Made by a program: the position numbers and the translations under genes. Source: Bacillota bacterium (lineage in GTDB: Bacteria > Bacillota > Clostridia > DSM-8532). From it: 64,000 bases of DNA. The DNA is taken from NCBI GenBank assembly GCA_023415205.1, contig JAEZLR010000007.1, positions 1-64,000 of the forward strand, written 5' to 3'. Shown piece by piece: positions 44,576-54,298 of the stretch (the first letter of the stretch is position 1; every line of letters starts with the position of its first letter). The notes under the pieces were generated by a model that worked only from the letters and a program-made list of their open reading frames with translations, did not search any database and had not been told where the DNA came from.

Positions 44576-45901
44576 CTAGTTTTCTTGGCAATTATCAAAA
44601 TCAATGATGGCCCCCTGCTCCTTGAGCTTTTCGACCAGTAAATCTGTATCCATCTTTGTAAATGAGTATCCTTTTTCAACCGAAAGCGCTGCTGCTGTTC
44701 CGGCTGCCTGACCCAAAGCCATACAGCAAGCCATTACGCGCAGCGTGCCGAAAGCCGCATCATCAGCACAGACACAGCGGCCTGCCGTAATGAGGTTCAC
44801 ACTGTTTTTGGGTACAAGAACACCATAGGGTATATTATATTCCTGCTTAAGTACCACCAATTCCTGTTCGATACTATTGGGCTTATGAATGTCAATGACA
44901 TGAGCCCCTTTACAGATGGTGTCTGGGAAAGCCTTGGGATGAAGGACATCATCGGTGGTAAGTTCATACATCCCCTCAATGCGGTAGGTTTCCCTGACGC
45001 CTGCTTGAGTGCCCGCTTTAGCCAACCAGCAATCCTTGAAGGCCGGAAATTCCTTTCGGAGAATGGGAAGCACCTTGAACAGGTCTTCTCTCAAAACGCA
45101 TTCGGCGCGGGTGAAGTCCTCGGGAGAGCTAGCATCAGTGCCTGTTCTCAGAAGATTAATGGTGACCAAGCCATCACGGAAATGCCTGCTTATCCAAGGT
45201 CCACCGAAAATAGGCATCTTGCCTTCCTTATTTAATTCTCCTAAACGTCCCCTTATTTCCTCGCTCACAGGCATAACCCCATGAACAGCATCTTCAAACA
45301 GAGGCTTAAGGGCATCGGTATCCACTCCCCCCAGTTGGATCCAGAGTGAGGCAGGTTGAAGCTTTTCTCTTTTAGTGGTTTTATACCCTGCAGCGCGAAC
45401 CAGATCGGCATCACCCGTGCAATCGATAGCTACCTTGCAGGCATAGGCCGTCTGCCCTGCTTTATTCTGTACGATGATATGGCTGATACGCTCGTCGGTC
45501 ACCACACAATCCGAGAAAAAGGTATGGTAAAGGAGAGTCACTCCGCTTTCAAGGAGGATCCGTTGGGCGGCCAACTTAAAGGCTTCATCTTCAATGAACA
45601 CATTGCCGCTTTCCAGGGTGGTGATGGCTCCGCCTAACTCTTCAGTACGTTTCATAAGCTCGAAGGGAATACCGTCTATAATCTGCTTGCCTTCCATGCG
45701 GAACTCACTGACAGGCGTAACAAGGGCGCTGGAAGCCATTCCCCCCACAAAACCATAGCGCTCGATAAGAAGAGTCTTCGCCCCATTCCGAGCAGACGCC
45801 ACTGCGGCTATAATTCCTGCAGGACCACCCCCACAGACAATGACATCGTAGCTTCCAACAACGGGAATTGTTTTTGCATCTCTTTGAATAGTCATATCCA
45901 C
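44576..45901 (-). CDS. FAD-dependent oxidoreductase (PF12831-like), copy 1
   Basis: 441 residues. An N-terminal Rossmann-type FAD-binding motif YDVIVCGGGPAGIIAAVASARNG is followed by LLIERYGFVGGMASSALVTP, then the second FAD loop VAIDCTGDADLVRAAGY near 160-175 and the C-terminal GRCVCADDAAFGTLRVMACCMALGQAAG. It probably oxidises a hydroxyl group of the imported substrate, but no substrate is known. The start is GTG at 45901 (AAAGGAC just upstream) or ATG at 45895. It is the last gene of the operon. Confidence 0.82.
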   Translation of the reverse strand: MDMTIQRDAKTIPVVGSYDVIVCGGGPAGIIAAVASARNGAKTLLIERYGFVGGMASSALVTPVSEFRMEGKQIIDGIPFELMKRTEELGGAITTLESGNVFIEDEAFKLAAQRILLESGVTLLYHTFFSDCVVTDERISHIIVQNKAGQTAYACKVAIDCTGDADLVRAAGYKTTKREKLQPASLWIQLGGVDTDALKPLFEDAVHGVMPVSEEIRGRLGELNKEGKMPIFGGPWISRHFRDGLVTINLLRTGTDASSPEDFTRAECVLREDLFKVLPILRKEFPAFKDCWLAKAGTQAGVRETYRIEGMYELTTDDVLHPKAFPDTICKGAHVIDIHKPNSIEQELVVLKQEYNIPYGVLVPKNSVNLITAGRCVCADDAAFGTLRVMACCMALGQAAGTAAALSVEKGYSFTKMDTDLLVEKLKEQGAIIDFDNCQEN

Positions 45902-45931
45902 ACTGTCCTTTCTATGTTTTACGTTAATAAC

Positions 45932-46627
45932 TTATTTCTGCCCATAATAGGCCCCTGCCCCATGCTTCCGTCTATAATGTCGGGAAAGGAGATACTTTGG
46001 GGCAGGCACAATATTATGATTCAAGTCTTCACTCATGAGCGCCATCCGTGCACATTCCTCCAGCACCACCGAGTTCTCTACCGCTTTTTGGGAATTCACT
46101 CCCCAGGTAAACGGGCCGTGCTTGCTTACTAAAACAGCCGGTATGGCCATGGGATCAAGCTTTCGATGCTTAAAGGTATCCACAATAACCTGACCCGTCT
46201 GTGTCTCATAGGCTCCGTTGACTTCTTCTACCGTGAGCTGGCGGGTGCAGGGAACAGTTCCAAAATAGTAATCGGCATGGGTCGTACCATAGCAAGGAAG
46301 ATCCCTCTGGCTCTGAGCAAAGGCCGTGGCATGGGGAGAATGGGTATGTACAATACTGCCGATTTCCCTAAACGCTTTATAAAGAACCAGATGGCTGGGT
46401 AAATCAGAGGAAGGCCGATAACGCCCCTCCAAAATATTCCCATTGAGATCGGTCACCACCATGTCCTCCGGTGTCATTAGGCTGTAATCCACTCCGCTGG
46501 GCTTAATGACCACAGCGCCACAGGAACGGTCAATGGCTGATACATTACCCCAGGTTAACAAAACCAGGCCATACCTCGGAAGCTGGAGATTGGCTTCATA
46601 AACCTCTTTTTTTAATGCTTCGAGCAT
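45932..46627 (-). CDS. araD: L-ribulose-5-phosphate 4-epimerase
   Basis: 231 residues. The metal-dependent class II aldolase family signature is clear: LVLLTWGNVSAIDR, KPSGVDYSLM, SSDLPSHLVLY, VHTHSPHATAFAQS (zinc-binding histidines), GTTHADYYFGTVPCTRQL and SKHGPFTWG. It converts L-ribulose 5-phosphate to D-xylulose 5-phosphate. It overlaps the L-xylulokinase end by 16 bases, so they are coupled. Homologues are named AraD, UlaF or SgbE. Confidence 0.93.
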   Translation of the reverse strand: MLEALKKEVYEANLQLPRYGLVLLTWGNVSAIDRSCGAVVIKPSGVDYSLMTPEDMVVTDLNGNILEGRYRPSSDLPSHLVLYKAFREIGSIVHTHSPHATAFAQSQRDLPCYGTTHADYYFGTVPCTRQLTVEEVNGAYETQTGQVIVDTFKHRKLDPMAIPAVLVSKHGPFTWGVNSQKAVENSVVLEECARMALMSEDLNHNIVPAPKYLLSRHYRRKHGAGAYYGQK

Positions 46628-48171
46628 TGTTCCCCTCCTTCTCCTCCGTCGGCCAGAGCCTGAACCTCATTCCATACAGGGTCAAGAGTCTCGATGAGCC
46701 GCGTATACAGTGCATACTTTTTGTCGTAAATCGGATAGTTTGTGGGGTTGGGTGTAACCACAGAAGCCAGATGACTCATGCCCTCCAAGGCCTCCTCCAG
46801 GGTGTTATAGTCTCCAACGGCCACAGCCGCGGCAATGGCACAGCCAAGGGCTCCCGTTTCCCTCACATTAACAACCTCAATGGGACACTTCATCACATCA
46901 GCAAAGATTTGCGTCCAGACCCTGGAACGAGCCACGCCACCTGCAAGCCTTATACTATTGGGCTCATGATCCATACATTGGCGAAGCCTTTCATAATGGT
47001 AGCGATGTGAAAAAGCAATGCCCTCATAAACGCTCCGAATAAGATGAGCACGGGAATGATAACTACTCATGCCGATAAATGCCCCTTTTGCATTGGGATG
47101 GACATTGCTTGCCATGAGAAAGGGGAGAAAAATGGGACAATAGGTATGGGGTTCAAGACCTTCCACAAGGCTATTAATTTCGTCGTAGGGAGAATTTCCG
47201 TTCGCTTGCGCCTGTTCCACAAATTCAGGCATGAGTGTCTTTATAAACCATTCATTGTTCCCGGCGCTGGTGGGACTGCATTCCTCAATAAGGTAATAGT
47301 CAGGTAGGCAGAACAGGGAATTCATCAGTACGGTACCATCGGTTACCGGGGTTTTTCGTATGAATTCATTGATGCTCCAGGTGCCGGCAATCATACAGAC
47401 GTGCTCCTCGTCAGCCACATGAGCGGCCAGAGCACACGCATTGATATCGAACATTCCCCCAGCAACAGGCGTCCCAGGAAGAAGACCCGTACTCATAGCG
47501 GTTTCTTCATTAACCACTCCACAGATATCGGTGGAAAGCCGCAAGGGTGGAAGCTTATCCATCAGTTCGGACAAGCCAAAGCATTGCAGAATCTCTGGAT
47601 CATAGCTTTTTGTGTGGAGGTTAAGAAGGCTCGAACCGGAACAATCGGTCATTTCGGCATGGGCCTCGCCGGTTAACCGAAAACGTATGTAATCCTTACA
47701 CCCAAAGACATATTGTATGTTATCCATTGCCTCCGGCTCATTATCCTTAAGCCAGGCTAGGAGAGCTACTGGCTGACAGGCTAGGACATGCTGGCAGGTC
47801 AGTTTAAAGGCCCGGGCCTCCACCCCACTCTTTCTCCATTTAAGAGGGTATTCCCAAGCCCGGTTATCTGTAGAAATAATGCCATTACGAACGGGCTTCC
47901 CATCCTTCCCCCATAGATAAAGACCCTTACCATGGCCGCACACAGCCAGAGCCCGAATACACGCCGGATCTACCCCTGTTGTTTCAAGTACCCTGCGTAT
48001 GACAATAAGATTGGCCTCCCACATCTCCTCCATATCTCTTTCAATAAAACCCGGTCGGGGAGTTAGCATCCGCGTCTCCACCGAAGCAGCCCCTATCTCG
48101 TTTCCGTAGGAGTCAAAAAGGGCAGCTTTGGTTGTGGTACCCCCATTATCCAGACCCAAATAATAACGCAT
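46612..48171 (-). CDS. lyxK: L-xylulokinase-like FGGY kinase
   Basis: About 519 residues. The start YLGLDNGGTTTKAALFDSYG and the ATP-binding motifs of FGGY kinases are clear. IRALAVCGHGKGLYLWGKDGKPVRNGIIS and MIAGTWSINEF..EECSPTSAGNNEWF are close in pattern to LyxK. It should phosphorylate L-xylulose. The start at 48171 is chosen on AAAGGAT about 5 bases before the ATG; the frame opens at 48381 within the next gene. It is coupled to araD. Confidence 0.85.
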   Translation of the reverse strand: MRYYLGLDNGGTTTKAALFDSYGNEIGAASVETRMLTPRPGFIERDMEEMWEANLIVIRRVLETTGVDPACIRALAVCGHGKGLYLWGKDGKPVRNGIISTDNRAWEYPLKWRKSGVEARAFKLTCQHVLACQPVALLAWLKDNEPEAMDNIQYVFGCKDYIRFRLTGEAHAEMTDCSGSSLLNLHTKSYDPEILQCFGLSELMDKLPPLRLSTDICGVVNEETAMSTGLLPGTPVAGGMFDINACALAAHVADEEHVCMIAGTWSINEFIRKTPVTDGTVLMNSLFCLPDYYLIEECSPTSAGNNEWFIKTLMPEFVEQAQANGNSPYDEINSLVEGLEPHTYCPIFLPFLMASNVHPNAKGAFIGMSSYHSRAHLIRSVYEGIAFSHRYHYERLRQCMDHEPNSIRLAGGVARSRVWTQIFADVMKCPIEVVNVRETGALGCAIAAAVAVGDYNTLEEALEGMSHLASVVTPNPTNYPIYDKKYALYTRLIETLDPVWNEVQALADGGEGGEQCSKH

Positions 48172-48184
48172 ACGTATCCTTTCG

Positions 48185-49042
48185 TTACCGAACCACCTTA
48201 TTGAATTGATTCTCAATCCAGGTTCTGGCTCTAGAAACCTCCTCCAGATCGTTCTGACCCGGCTGATGCCACATTTCAATGAGATAGGGGCCCCTGTATC
48301 CTTGCAACTCAAGTGTTTCAAAACAGAGAGGGAAATCAACACATCCACTTCCGAAGGGGACATTTTTAAACTGCCCATCAAACCCTTGCTTGACGGCCAG
48401 AGTGTCCTTCAAATGTACTTGTACAATGCTCCCCCTGCCTTTTTTAAGCTCGCTGACCACATCATTTCCCCAAGCCGTGAGGTTTCCTATATCGGGATAT
48501 ACCTTTAGCCAGGGACTGTCGATCTCTGTTTCATAGAATAAATGCTTTGTGATGGAATTCAAAAAAGGTGTGTCCATGATTTCAAGGGCCAGCATAACCC
48601 CTCTGCGTGACGCTCTCTTGGCTGACCAGTAGAGGCCTTCGTAAAAAAGTCGCTTGCTCTCTTGGGTGGAGTGTTCATAATAGACATCATAACCTGCCAG
48701 TTGAATGGTGCGGATACCCAAGTCTCCTGCAAAATCAATGGCCTTTTCTATAATCTCATAGGCCTTATCACGCAAAGCCAGGTCGGCACTTCCAAAGGGA
48801 AAGCGCCGATGGGCACTCAAACACATGGACAGAATAGGAAGCTGGCTTTCATACACCGCACGTCGTAACCTCTCACGTTCATCCCTTGTCCAATCCAGGC
48901 GCGCCAGCCGTTCATTATTTTCGTCTATACTGATCTCTAAAAAGTCAAACCCCAAGCTTCTGGCCTTATTAAGCCTTGTCGGCCAGTCATCGTTGGCATC
49001 CAGTGCTTTCTCGTAGATTCCAAGCAGATGATCCCCCAGCAT
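48185..49042 (-). CDS. ulaE: L-xylulose/L-ribulose-5-phosphate 3-epimerase
   Basis: 285 residues. The layout matches E. coli UlaE/SgbU very closely: LGIYEKALD, GFDFLEISIDENNERLARLDW, ILSMCLSAHRRFPFGS, IQLAGYDVYY, LEIMDTPF and KVYPDIGNLTAWGNDV..VPFGSGCVDFP..GPYLIEMW. A TIM-barrel epimerase interconverting L-xylulose 5-phosphate and L-ribulose 5-phosphate. It lies directly upstream of the L-xylulokinase (13 bases). Confidence 0.93.
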   Translation of the reverse strand: MLGDHLLGIYEKALDANDDWPTRLNKARSLGFDFLEISIDENNERLARLDWTRDERERLRRAVYESQLPILSMCLSAHRRFPFGSADLALRDKAYEIIEKAIDFAGDLGIRTIQLAGYDVYYEHSTQESKRLFYEGLYWSAKRASRRGVMLALEIMDTPFLNSITKHLFYETEIDSPWLKVYPDIGNLTAWGNDVVSELKKGRGSIVQVHLKDTLAVKQGFDGQFKNVPFGSGCVDFPLCFETLELQGYRGPYLIEMWHQPGQNDLEEVSRARTWIENQFNKVVR

Positions 49043-49078
49043 ATAAAATACTCCTTTGATTATAAGAAGTTTTTATGC

Positions 49079-50599
49079 CTAAAGACTCCCCATATCCTTC
49101 ATATCCGTCTTCAGACTGTTATAAATCCGATGATACATTTTGTAATACTCATTGTACTTTGCATGGGCCTGGGCATTGGGCTCAATTTTGTCGCCCAGCA
49201 CCTGCCAGCCTCTAATCTCCTCTAGAGTCAATAACCCGGTACCGAGCCCAGCCAGCATGACATCCCCCAGGTTGGCCTCCACATCATTGATGGGACAGAC
49301 CACCGCATAACCCGTGATATCGGCAAAGATCTGCTTCCAAAGCTTGGATTTGGCCACTCCGCCCGCAAGAAGGATATGTTCACCCAGATCCTCTCCCGTG
49401 GATTCCATGGTATGGCGTAAGGAGTAGGCCACAGCCTCTAGAAAAGCGCGATAAAGATGGGCTTTGGTGTGCATGAGGGACAAACCGAAGATCACACCCT
49501 TGGCGTTGGTATCCCAAACCGGGCTTCTTTCCCCCATAAAATAGGGCAAAACAAGAAGACCGTCCGAGCCCGCTGGCAGCTTTGCAGCTTCCTCATCCAG
49601 GGCCTTGTAGGCGTTTTTGCCGCCCTTTTCCTCTATCTCTTTTTCAAGCTGGGCAAAGGTGTCACGGAACCATTTAATAATGGCCCCTGCCGTTGCTCCG
49701 CCCCCAAAGGAATAGGATAAATGCTTGGGATCTATGATATAGGGCCATTCAATCAAATTCTGTGCCTTGATGGGTTTATCGTGTATCAGAGCCGCACACA
49801 TGGATGTACCAATAGCCGCAACATATTCTCCAGGCTCAAAGACACCGAGGCCAAAGGAGGCCACACCACAGTCCACACCGCCTGCACACACTGGCGTACC
49901 TTCCAAAAGTCCCATTTCTTCCGCGGCTCTCCTTGTCAGGCCACCCACCACAGCCTTGGACTCCACAATTTTTTCAGGCATCATGGTTCTGGGTATGCCC
50001 ATGTCGTCCATCAGCTCGTAGGACCAGTAGCGCTGGTTCATGTCAAAAATGCCACCGATATTGCCTGCCGAGGAATAGTCAATGGCTACATTCCCGGTCA
50101 GTTCATAGATCACATAGGCATTGGGCGGTAGAAAAAGCTTTGTCTTTTCCCAGTTTTCCGGCTCATTGTCCTTAATCCAAAGAATCTTCAGGTAGCCGTA
50201 ATAAGGATCGGTTCCATTGTGGGTGATCTCCTTGAGCCGATCCACACCAATATTCTCAATCACCCATTTTTCCTGCTCCGTTGCACGCCTGTCCATCCAT
50301 ATAAGACAAGGGCGAACGGGTTTCATTTCTTTATCCAGTGGGATGCCGGAGCCTCCATAAAGGCCGCTGATACAAATCCCGGCGATATCCGAAGGGGCAA
50401 GTCCGGATTTTTTAACCGCATTAGCTATGGAGTTTTTAGTAGCCTCCAGCCACACATTGGGCCATTGCTCGGCCCAAAGGGGTTTAGGTGTCAAAACATC
50501 ATACTCCTGAAGATCCTGGGCAATAAGTTGGCCCTTGGTATCCATGATGATGGATTTTGTTCCAGAGGTTCCAATGTCGGTTCCAATCAAATACTTCAT
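49079..50599 (-). CDS. Second FGGY-family carbohydrate kinase, xylulokinase-like
   Basis: 506 residues. The start MKYLIGTDIGTSGTKSIIMD, PCLIWMDRRA and the C-terminal ILLAGGVAKSKLWKQIFADITG are FGGY signatures. It resembles D-xylulokinase (XylB) but could phosphorylate another ketose. It is 36 bases upstream of ulaE. It differs from the L-xylulokinase in the same operon, so each probably acts on a different stereoisomer. Confidence 0.85.
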   Translation of the reverse strand: MKYLIGTDIGTSGTKSIIMDTKGQLIAQDLQEYDVLTPKPLWAEQWPNVWLEATKNSIANAVKKSGLAPSDIAGICISGLYGGSGIPLDKEMKPVRPCLIWMDRRATEQEKWVIENIGVDRLKEITHNGTDPYYGYLKILWIKDNEPENWEKTKLFLPPNAYVIYELTGNVAIDYSSAGNIGGIFDMNQRYWSYELMDDMGIPRTMMPEKIVESKAVVGGLTRRAAEEMGLLEGTPVCAGGVDCGVASFGLGVFEPGEYVAAIGTSMCAALIHDKPIKAQNLIEWPYIIDPKHLSYSFGGGATAGAIIKWFRDTFAQLEKEIEEKGGKNAYKALDEEAAKLPAGSDGLLVLPYFMGERSPVWDTNAKGVIFGLSLMHTKAHLYRAFLEAVAYSLRHTMESTGEDLGEHILLAGGVAKSKLWKQIFADITGYAVVCPINDVEANLGDVMLAGLGTGLLTLEEIRGWQVLGDKIEPNAQAHAKYNEYYKMYHRIYNSLKTDMKDMGSL

Positions 50600-50625
50600 A
50601 GGGCATCCTCCTCTCCAATTATCTC

Positions 50626-51402
50626 TTAGATGCAGGTGAAGGCTCCATCTATCACAAAATCCGAGCCCGTGGTGAACTCACTTGCATCCCCCGCCAGATA
50701 GACCGCAATGGCCTGAAGCTCCTCGGGCCGACCCAATCTCTTTAAGGGCGACATTTTCTCCCACTCCGCAATAAGGGGTCTTAGGGTTGTGGAATTCAGA
50801 ACAAGATCGGTACCGATGTATCCAGGGCTGATGCTGTTGACACGTACCTTCTTCATGGCCCACTCTACCGCCAGAGATTTTGTTAGCTGCACCACGCCTG
50901 CCTTTGACGCGTTATAGGCGCATTGGGGTTGGGGAACATTGACAATATGGGCCGACATGGAGGCTGTATTAATAATAGAGCCTCCGCCCTGGGCGATCAT
51001 TACCTTTCCTGCCGCCTGACTTGTCAAAAACACACCGGTCAGATTCACATCAATGACCTTTTTCCATTGCTCCAGGGTCATTTCTTCGGCAGGTGAGTTG
51101 ATACAAATTCCGGCATTACAGAACGCCACATCAATCCTTCCGAACTGTTCCAGAATTTCTGTGATCATCCTATCCACTTCTATAGGGTTGGTGATATCCG
51201 CCTTTATGGCGAGGGTTCTTCTCCCTGTTTCATTGGCTATGTGCTGTGAAGCTTTCTTTGCTTCATCCAGATCCATATCCACAACAGCCACATCAGCACC
51301 GGCTTGAGCCACCGCCAAGGCAAGGCTTAGACCTATGCCCCGAGCCCCCCCAGTGACAAAGATTTTTTTATCATCCAGACGCATTTTTTCCAGAATACCC
51401 AT
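50626..51402 (-). CDS. Short-chain dehydrogenase/reductase (SDR)
   Basis: 258 residues. NAD(P)-binding TGGARGIGLSLA near residue 17, NAG(I) motif, catalytic Ser and YNASKAG (Tyr/Lys). The sequence runs like polyol or sugar dehydrogenases (FabG-type). It lies between the kinase (26 bases) and an FAD-dependent oxidoreductase. A polyol-to-ketose oxidation is the best inference. Confidence 0.9.
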   Translation of the reverse strand: MGILEKMRLDDKKIFVTGGARGIGLSLALAVAQAGADVAVVDMDLDEAKKASQHIANETGRRTLAIKADITNPIEVDRMITEILEQFGRIDVAFCNAGICINSPAEEMTLEQWKKVIDVNLTGVFLTSQAAGKVMIAQGGGSIINTASMSAHIVNVPQPQCAYNASKAGVVQLTKSLAVEWAMKKVRVNSISPGYIGTDLVLNSTTLRPLIAEWEKMSPLKRLGRPEELQAIAVYLAGDASEFTTGSDFVIDGAFTCI

Positions 51403-51464
51403 AACGATCCTCCTTCTTTCATCCCAAACGGGAGATAGATAATCCTTTTTATTATTAGCTCTGC

Positions 51465-52772
51465 TTAGCTAAACAGATCCACACCCCGATCTGTCAAAAT
51501 CTTCTGAACTTGCCGATAATCCACTTCTCGGGGTTCGACACCCTTTTGAGCAGCCAGTGCGGCAGTAACCCCGGAGGCCTCTCCAATGGCCATACATATG
51601 GACATGACACGGTAGGAGGCATGAGCACGGTGGGTTCCTGAGATACACCTGCCTGAAAGTACTAAACCATCGACTTTTTTAGGGATTAAGCTACGTAAGG
51701 GGATATCGTAAGGAGTGACCTCCTCGGGGACCCCTTCGGCTTGGGCACTACCCGCCGGATTGTGTATATCCACGATAAAGCTTGCTTTGTGGACAACAGC
51801 GTCGTCAAATCTACGACCTTCCCGAAGATCCTTGTCATGAAGCATATATTCACCGATAAAACGGCGGGTCTCCCGGACTCCAAGAGTGTTCGCCGTACTT
51901 TTTACAAAGCAATTCTGATAACCGTCCACATACTTCCTTAAAAACTCGGTTACCTGATCAATCTGTCTGCGCAGATCAATTTCAGCCTTTTCCAGGTCAT
52001 CACTGGACACAGCCGATATTCCGTTGGTTTGAGTGGTATTAATCAGTCTCTCACCGGGAACCAAGGTGCGGAAGGAGCGGACAGATGCTGCATTAGGAGG
52101 AAGATGTCCTTCTTTGCAGAGTCTTGTGGTGTAATCCAGGAAACGTTCCCCTTTATATTCTACGAAGTCCAGCTCTCCTATACAGGTTAAGGCATCCTCC
52201 TCAACCCCTTGGAGTCGGAACATCAGGGTAACAGGCTGCAACAGGGAATCCCCATCGCGCCCCATCTCAAATTCCGCACCTGCAAAAAACGCCACATCAC
52301 CATCACCGGATGCATCAACAAATGTCTTCGCGCTTAAAATGCACATACCGGTTTTTTGACCAATCACTATACCCTTAAGCTTATTGCCTTCTGTAATGGC
52401 ATCCACCACAGGTGTTTGCAGATAGAGCTTTACTCCTGCCTCATGAGCAAATTCCACAAGCACACGCTTTGCCTTTTCAATATCATGGGATTGCTGGGTT
52501 GCGCCCACTTCGTCACTGTTTGGAACACCCAGACGAGCCACAAGCTCATCACGGAGCGTTCCCTTGGAAACACTGCCGAGTATGGGTGCTACCGCCCCAT
52601 TGGTCAGGTTTCCCCCAAGGGTGCCATAGCGTTCCACCAGGGCTGTTTTGGCTCCCATGCGTGCGGCCGAAACAGCAGCACAAATACCCGAGGGACCTGA
52701 CCCGATAACAATAACATCATAGCTTGCCGCCACCTTAAGGGATTTTTCAAAGGGAATTGTACCCATAGTCAT
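51465..52772 (-). CDS. FAD-dependent oxidoreductase (PF12831-like), copy 2
   Basis: 435 residues. FAD-binding YDVIVIGSGPSGICAAVSAARMGAKTALVERYGTLGGNLTNG, second loop FVDASGDGDVAFFAG, C-terminal LSGRCISGTHRAHASYRVMSICMAIGEASGVTAAL. Same superfamily as copies 1, 3 and 4, but with SGPSG and an ASGDGDV variation. It lies downstream of a hairpin pair at 52822-52883 and upstream of the SDR. Confidence 0.82.
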   Translation of the reverse strand: MTMGTIPFEKSLKVAASYDVIVIGSGPSGICAAVSAARMGAKTALVERYGTLGGNLTNGAVAPILGSVSKGTLRDELVARLGVPNSDEVGATQQSHDIEKAKRVLVEFAHEAGVKLYLQTPVVDAITEGNKLKGIVIGQKTGMCILSAKTFVDASGDGDVAFFAGAEFEMGRDGDSLLQPVTLMFRLQGVEEDALTCIGELDFVEYKGERFLDYTTRLCKEGHLPPNAASVRSFRTLVPGERLINTTQTNGISAVSSDDLEKAEIDLRRQIDQVTEFLRKYVDGYQNCFVKSTANTLGVRETRRFIGEYMLHDKDLREGRRFDDAVVHKASFIVDIHNPAGSAQAEGVPEEVTPYDIPLRSLIPKKVDGLVLSGRCISGTHRAHASYRVMSICMAIGEASGVTAALAAQKGVEPREVDYRQVQKILTDRGVDLFS

Positions 52773-52821
52773 GATTAAACTGCCTCCTTGGATTTTTAAA
52801 GCTTTTCATTATGATGGAACG

Positions 52822-52883
52822 GGGGGCTGTCCCCCTTTAAAGATGGGCATGCGCAGAACGGATGACCTACTCCGTTCTGCGCA
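52822..52883 (-). promoter_or_regulatory. Two strong hairpins in the operon gap between FAD copies 3 and 2
   Basis: A 13-base perfect stem (TGCGCAGAACGGA at 52850-52862 and TCCGTTCTGCGCA at 52871-52883, loop of eight) is followed on the minus strand by a GGGGG-N4-CCCCC hairpin (52822-52835). No T-run follows. It may slow or stop transcription or protect mRNA, giving different levels of transporter and enzymes. Confidence 0.6.
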
Positions 52884-52897
52884 CCACCAAAAATAAA

Positions 52898-54268
52898 TTA
52901 GTCTCCTAAATAAGCGCCTTGCTCTTTTAGAACAGTGCAAAGCTTTTTCTCGTCTACTGTTGCAGGGAGTTTTCCTTCCTTAATTGCAAGGGCTGCAGCG
53001 GTTCCTGCTGCCTGACCAAATATAATACAGCAAGGAATCATACGGGTAGCCGAGCCGGCGATGGCATCGGCTGACAGGGCACGGCCTGCAACAAGAAGAT
53101 TGCTAATTCCCTTAGGAACCAGACAGGGATAAGGAACACCAAAGTAGGGGCCCTTTTCAAGGGTGTAATAGGTTCCTCCCGGGTCGCTCTTGTTGTGGGT
53201 GTCCATATTGGTTGCAAGAACAGCAATAGAGTTTTCCGGAACCCTGCAATTGATGACATCGTCCTTTGTCAGCTTATATAAGCCTTCAATATGACGTGTT
53301 TCGCGAATACCGATAGTAGAGGCCGTACCCATGAATTTAGCATTTTCAAAGCCCACAGCGTATTTTTTCATGAAATCAAATACCTTGTGAACCTGTTTCA
53401 TACCGGTAATCTCAGCCTTTGTCAAGTCCTCCGCATTCGTACCGTCGATATCAAGAATTCGGGTAACATTCAAACGGAATTCGCCCGGTTCAGGGCTCTC
53501 AAACAGACAAACCTCGGCACGGGGCACATCTCCCCATTCCTCTTGCTTTTCCTTAATCAGCCAGCTAAAGGGGCCATAAAAGGGTCGAATTTCATGTTCA
53601 TGCTCTTTGATGTGGGCGTTTAAGCGCTCAGTATCCACATTGCATACCCGGAAAAACATAGTGGCCGGCTGCATGTTACCATCCTGAACATTTCCCAGTT
53701 CAAAGGGTACGCCTGCTTTGGCGGCTACGTCGGCATCACCGGAGCAGTCTATAATAATTTTCGCCTTGATGACCGACATTCCTGATTTATTGGCAATGAC
53801 CACACCAACGATTTTCTCCTCTTCCTTGAGCACATCCAGGAACTGGGTGTGCAGGAGCAACTCCGCACCGGCTTCCAGAATCATATCTGTAGCAACCATT
53901 TTCAAGGCCTCATGATCAAAGGGGCCCACATGATCATGGCCGATAAGGTAATAGCCTGCCCTGGAGGTTTTTGACCGAACCTCGCTGGGGTGTATGGCTC
54001 CCCCTATTTTGATCATTCTATCAACGATTTCCTCAAAAATGCCTTTGATGATCTGTTTTTCGCTTTTAGCATCATATACGGTCATAAAGGGCCCTACAAG
54101 CCCGTTGGTTGCCTGTCCGCCAACACATCCTGCACCATCAAATACTAATGTTCTCGCACCATTTCTTGCAGCACATATGGCTGCTCCGATACCTGCGGGT
54201 CCTGCTCCGACCACCAGGACATCCACTTCACGATACACTGGTAGACTTTTAGTAAAATTTACCATCAT
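52898..54268 (-). CDS. FAD-dependent oxidoreductase (PF12831-like), copy 3
   Basis: 456 residues. FAD-binding VDVLVVGAGPAGIGAAICAARNGARTLVFD..GCVGGQATNGLVGPFMTVYD, GGAIHPSEVRS, second loop IIDCSGDADVAAKAGVP, and C-terminal LVAGRALSADAIAGSATRMIPCCIIFGQAAG. It is the nearest relative of copy 4 at 63254, which shares GLVGPFMT and GGAIHPS. It is the first enzyme gene after the transporter. Confidence 0.82.
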   Translation of the reverse strand: MMVNFTKSLPVYREVDVLVVGAGPAGIGAAICAARNGARTLVFDGAGCVGGQATNGLVGPFMTVYDAKSEKQIIKGIFEEIVDRMIKIGGAIHPSEVRSKTSRAGYYLIGHDHVGPFDHEALKMVATDMILEAGAELLLHTQFLDVLKEEEKIVGVVIANKSGMSVIKAKIIIDCSGDADVAAKAGVPFELGNVQDGNMQPATMFFRVCNVDTERLNAHIKEHEHEIRPFYGPFSWLIKEKQEEWGDVPRAEVCLFESPEPGEFRLNVTRILDIDGTNAEDLTKAEITGMKQVHKVFDFMKKYAVGFENAKFMGTASTIGIRETRHIEGLYKLTKDDVINCRVPENSIAVLATNMDTHNKSDPGGTYYTLEKGPYFGVPYPCLVPKGISNLLVAGRALSADAIAGSATRMIPCCIIFGQAAGTAAALAIKEGKLPATVDEKKLCTVLKEQGAYLGD

Positions 54269-54298
54269 TCTCTATCCCCCTGATATTTCTCTCCTTTA

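Noticed and set aside
48171..48381. Long N-terminal extension of L-xylulokinase
   Set aside because: It lies inside ulaE, is out of character for FGGY kinases, and the ATG at 48171 has a good ribosome binding site.
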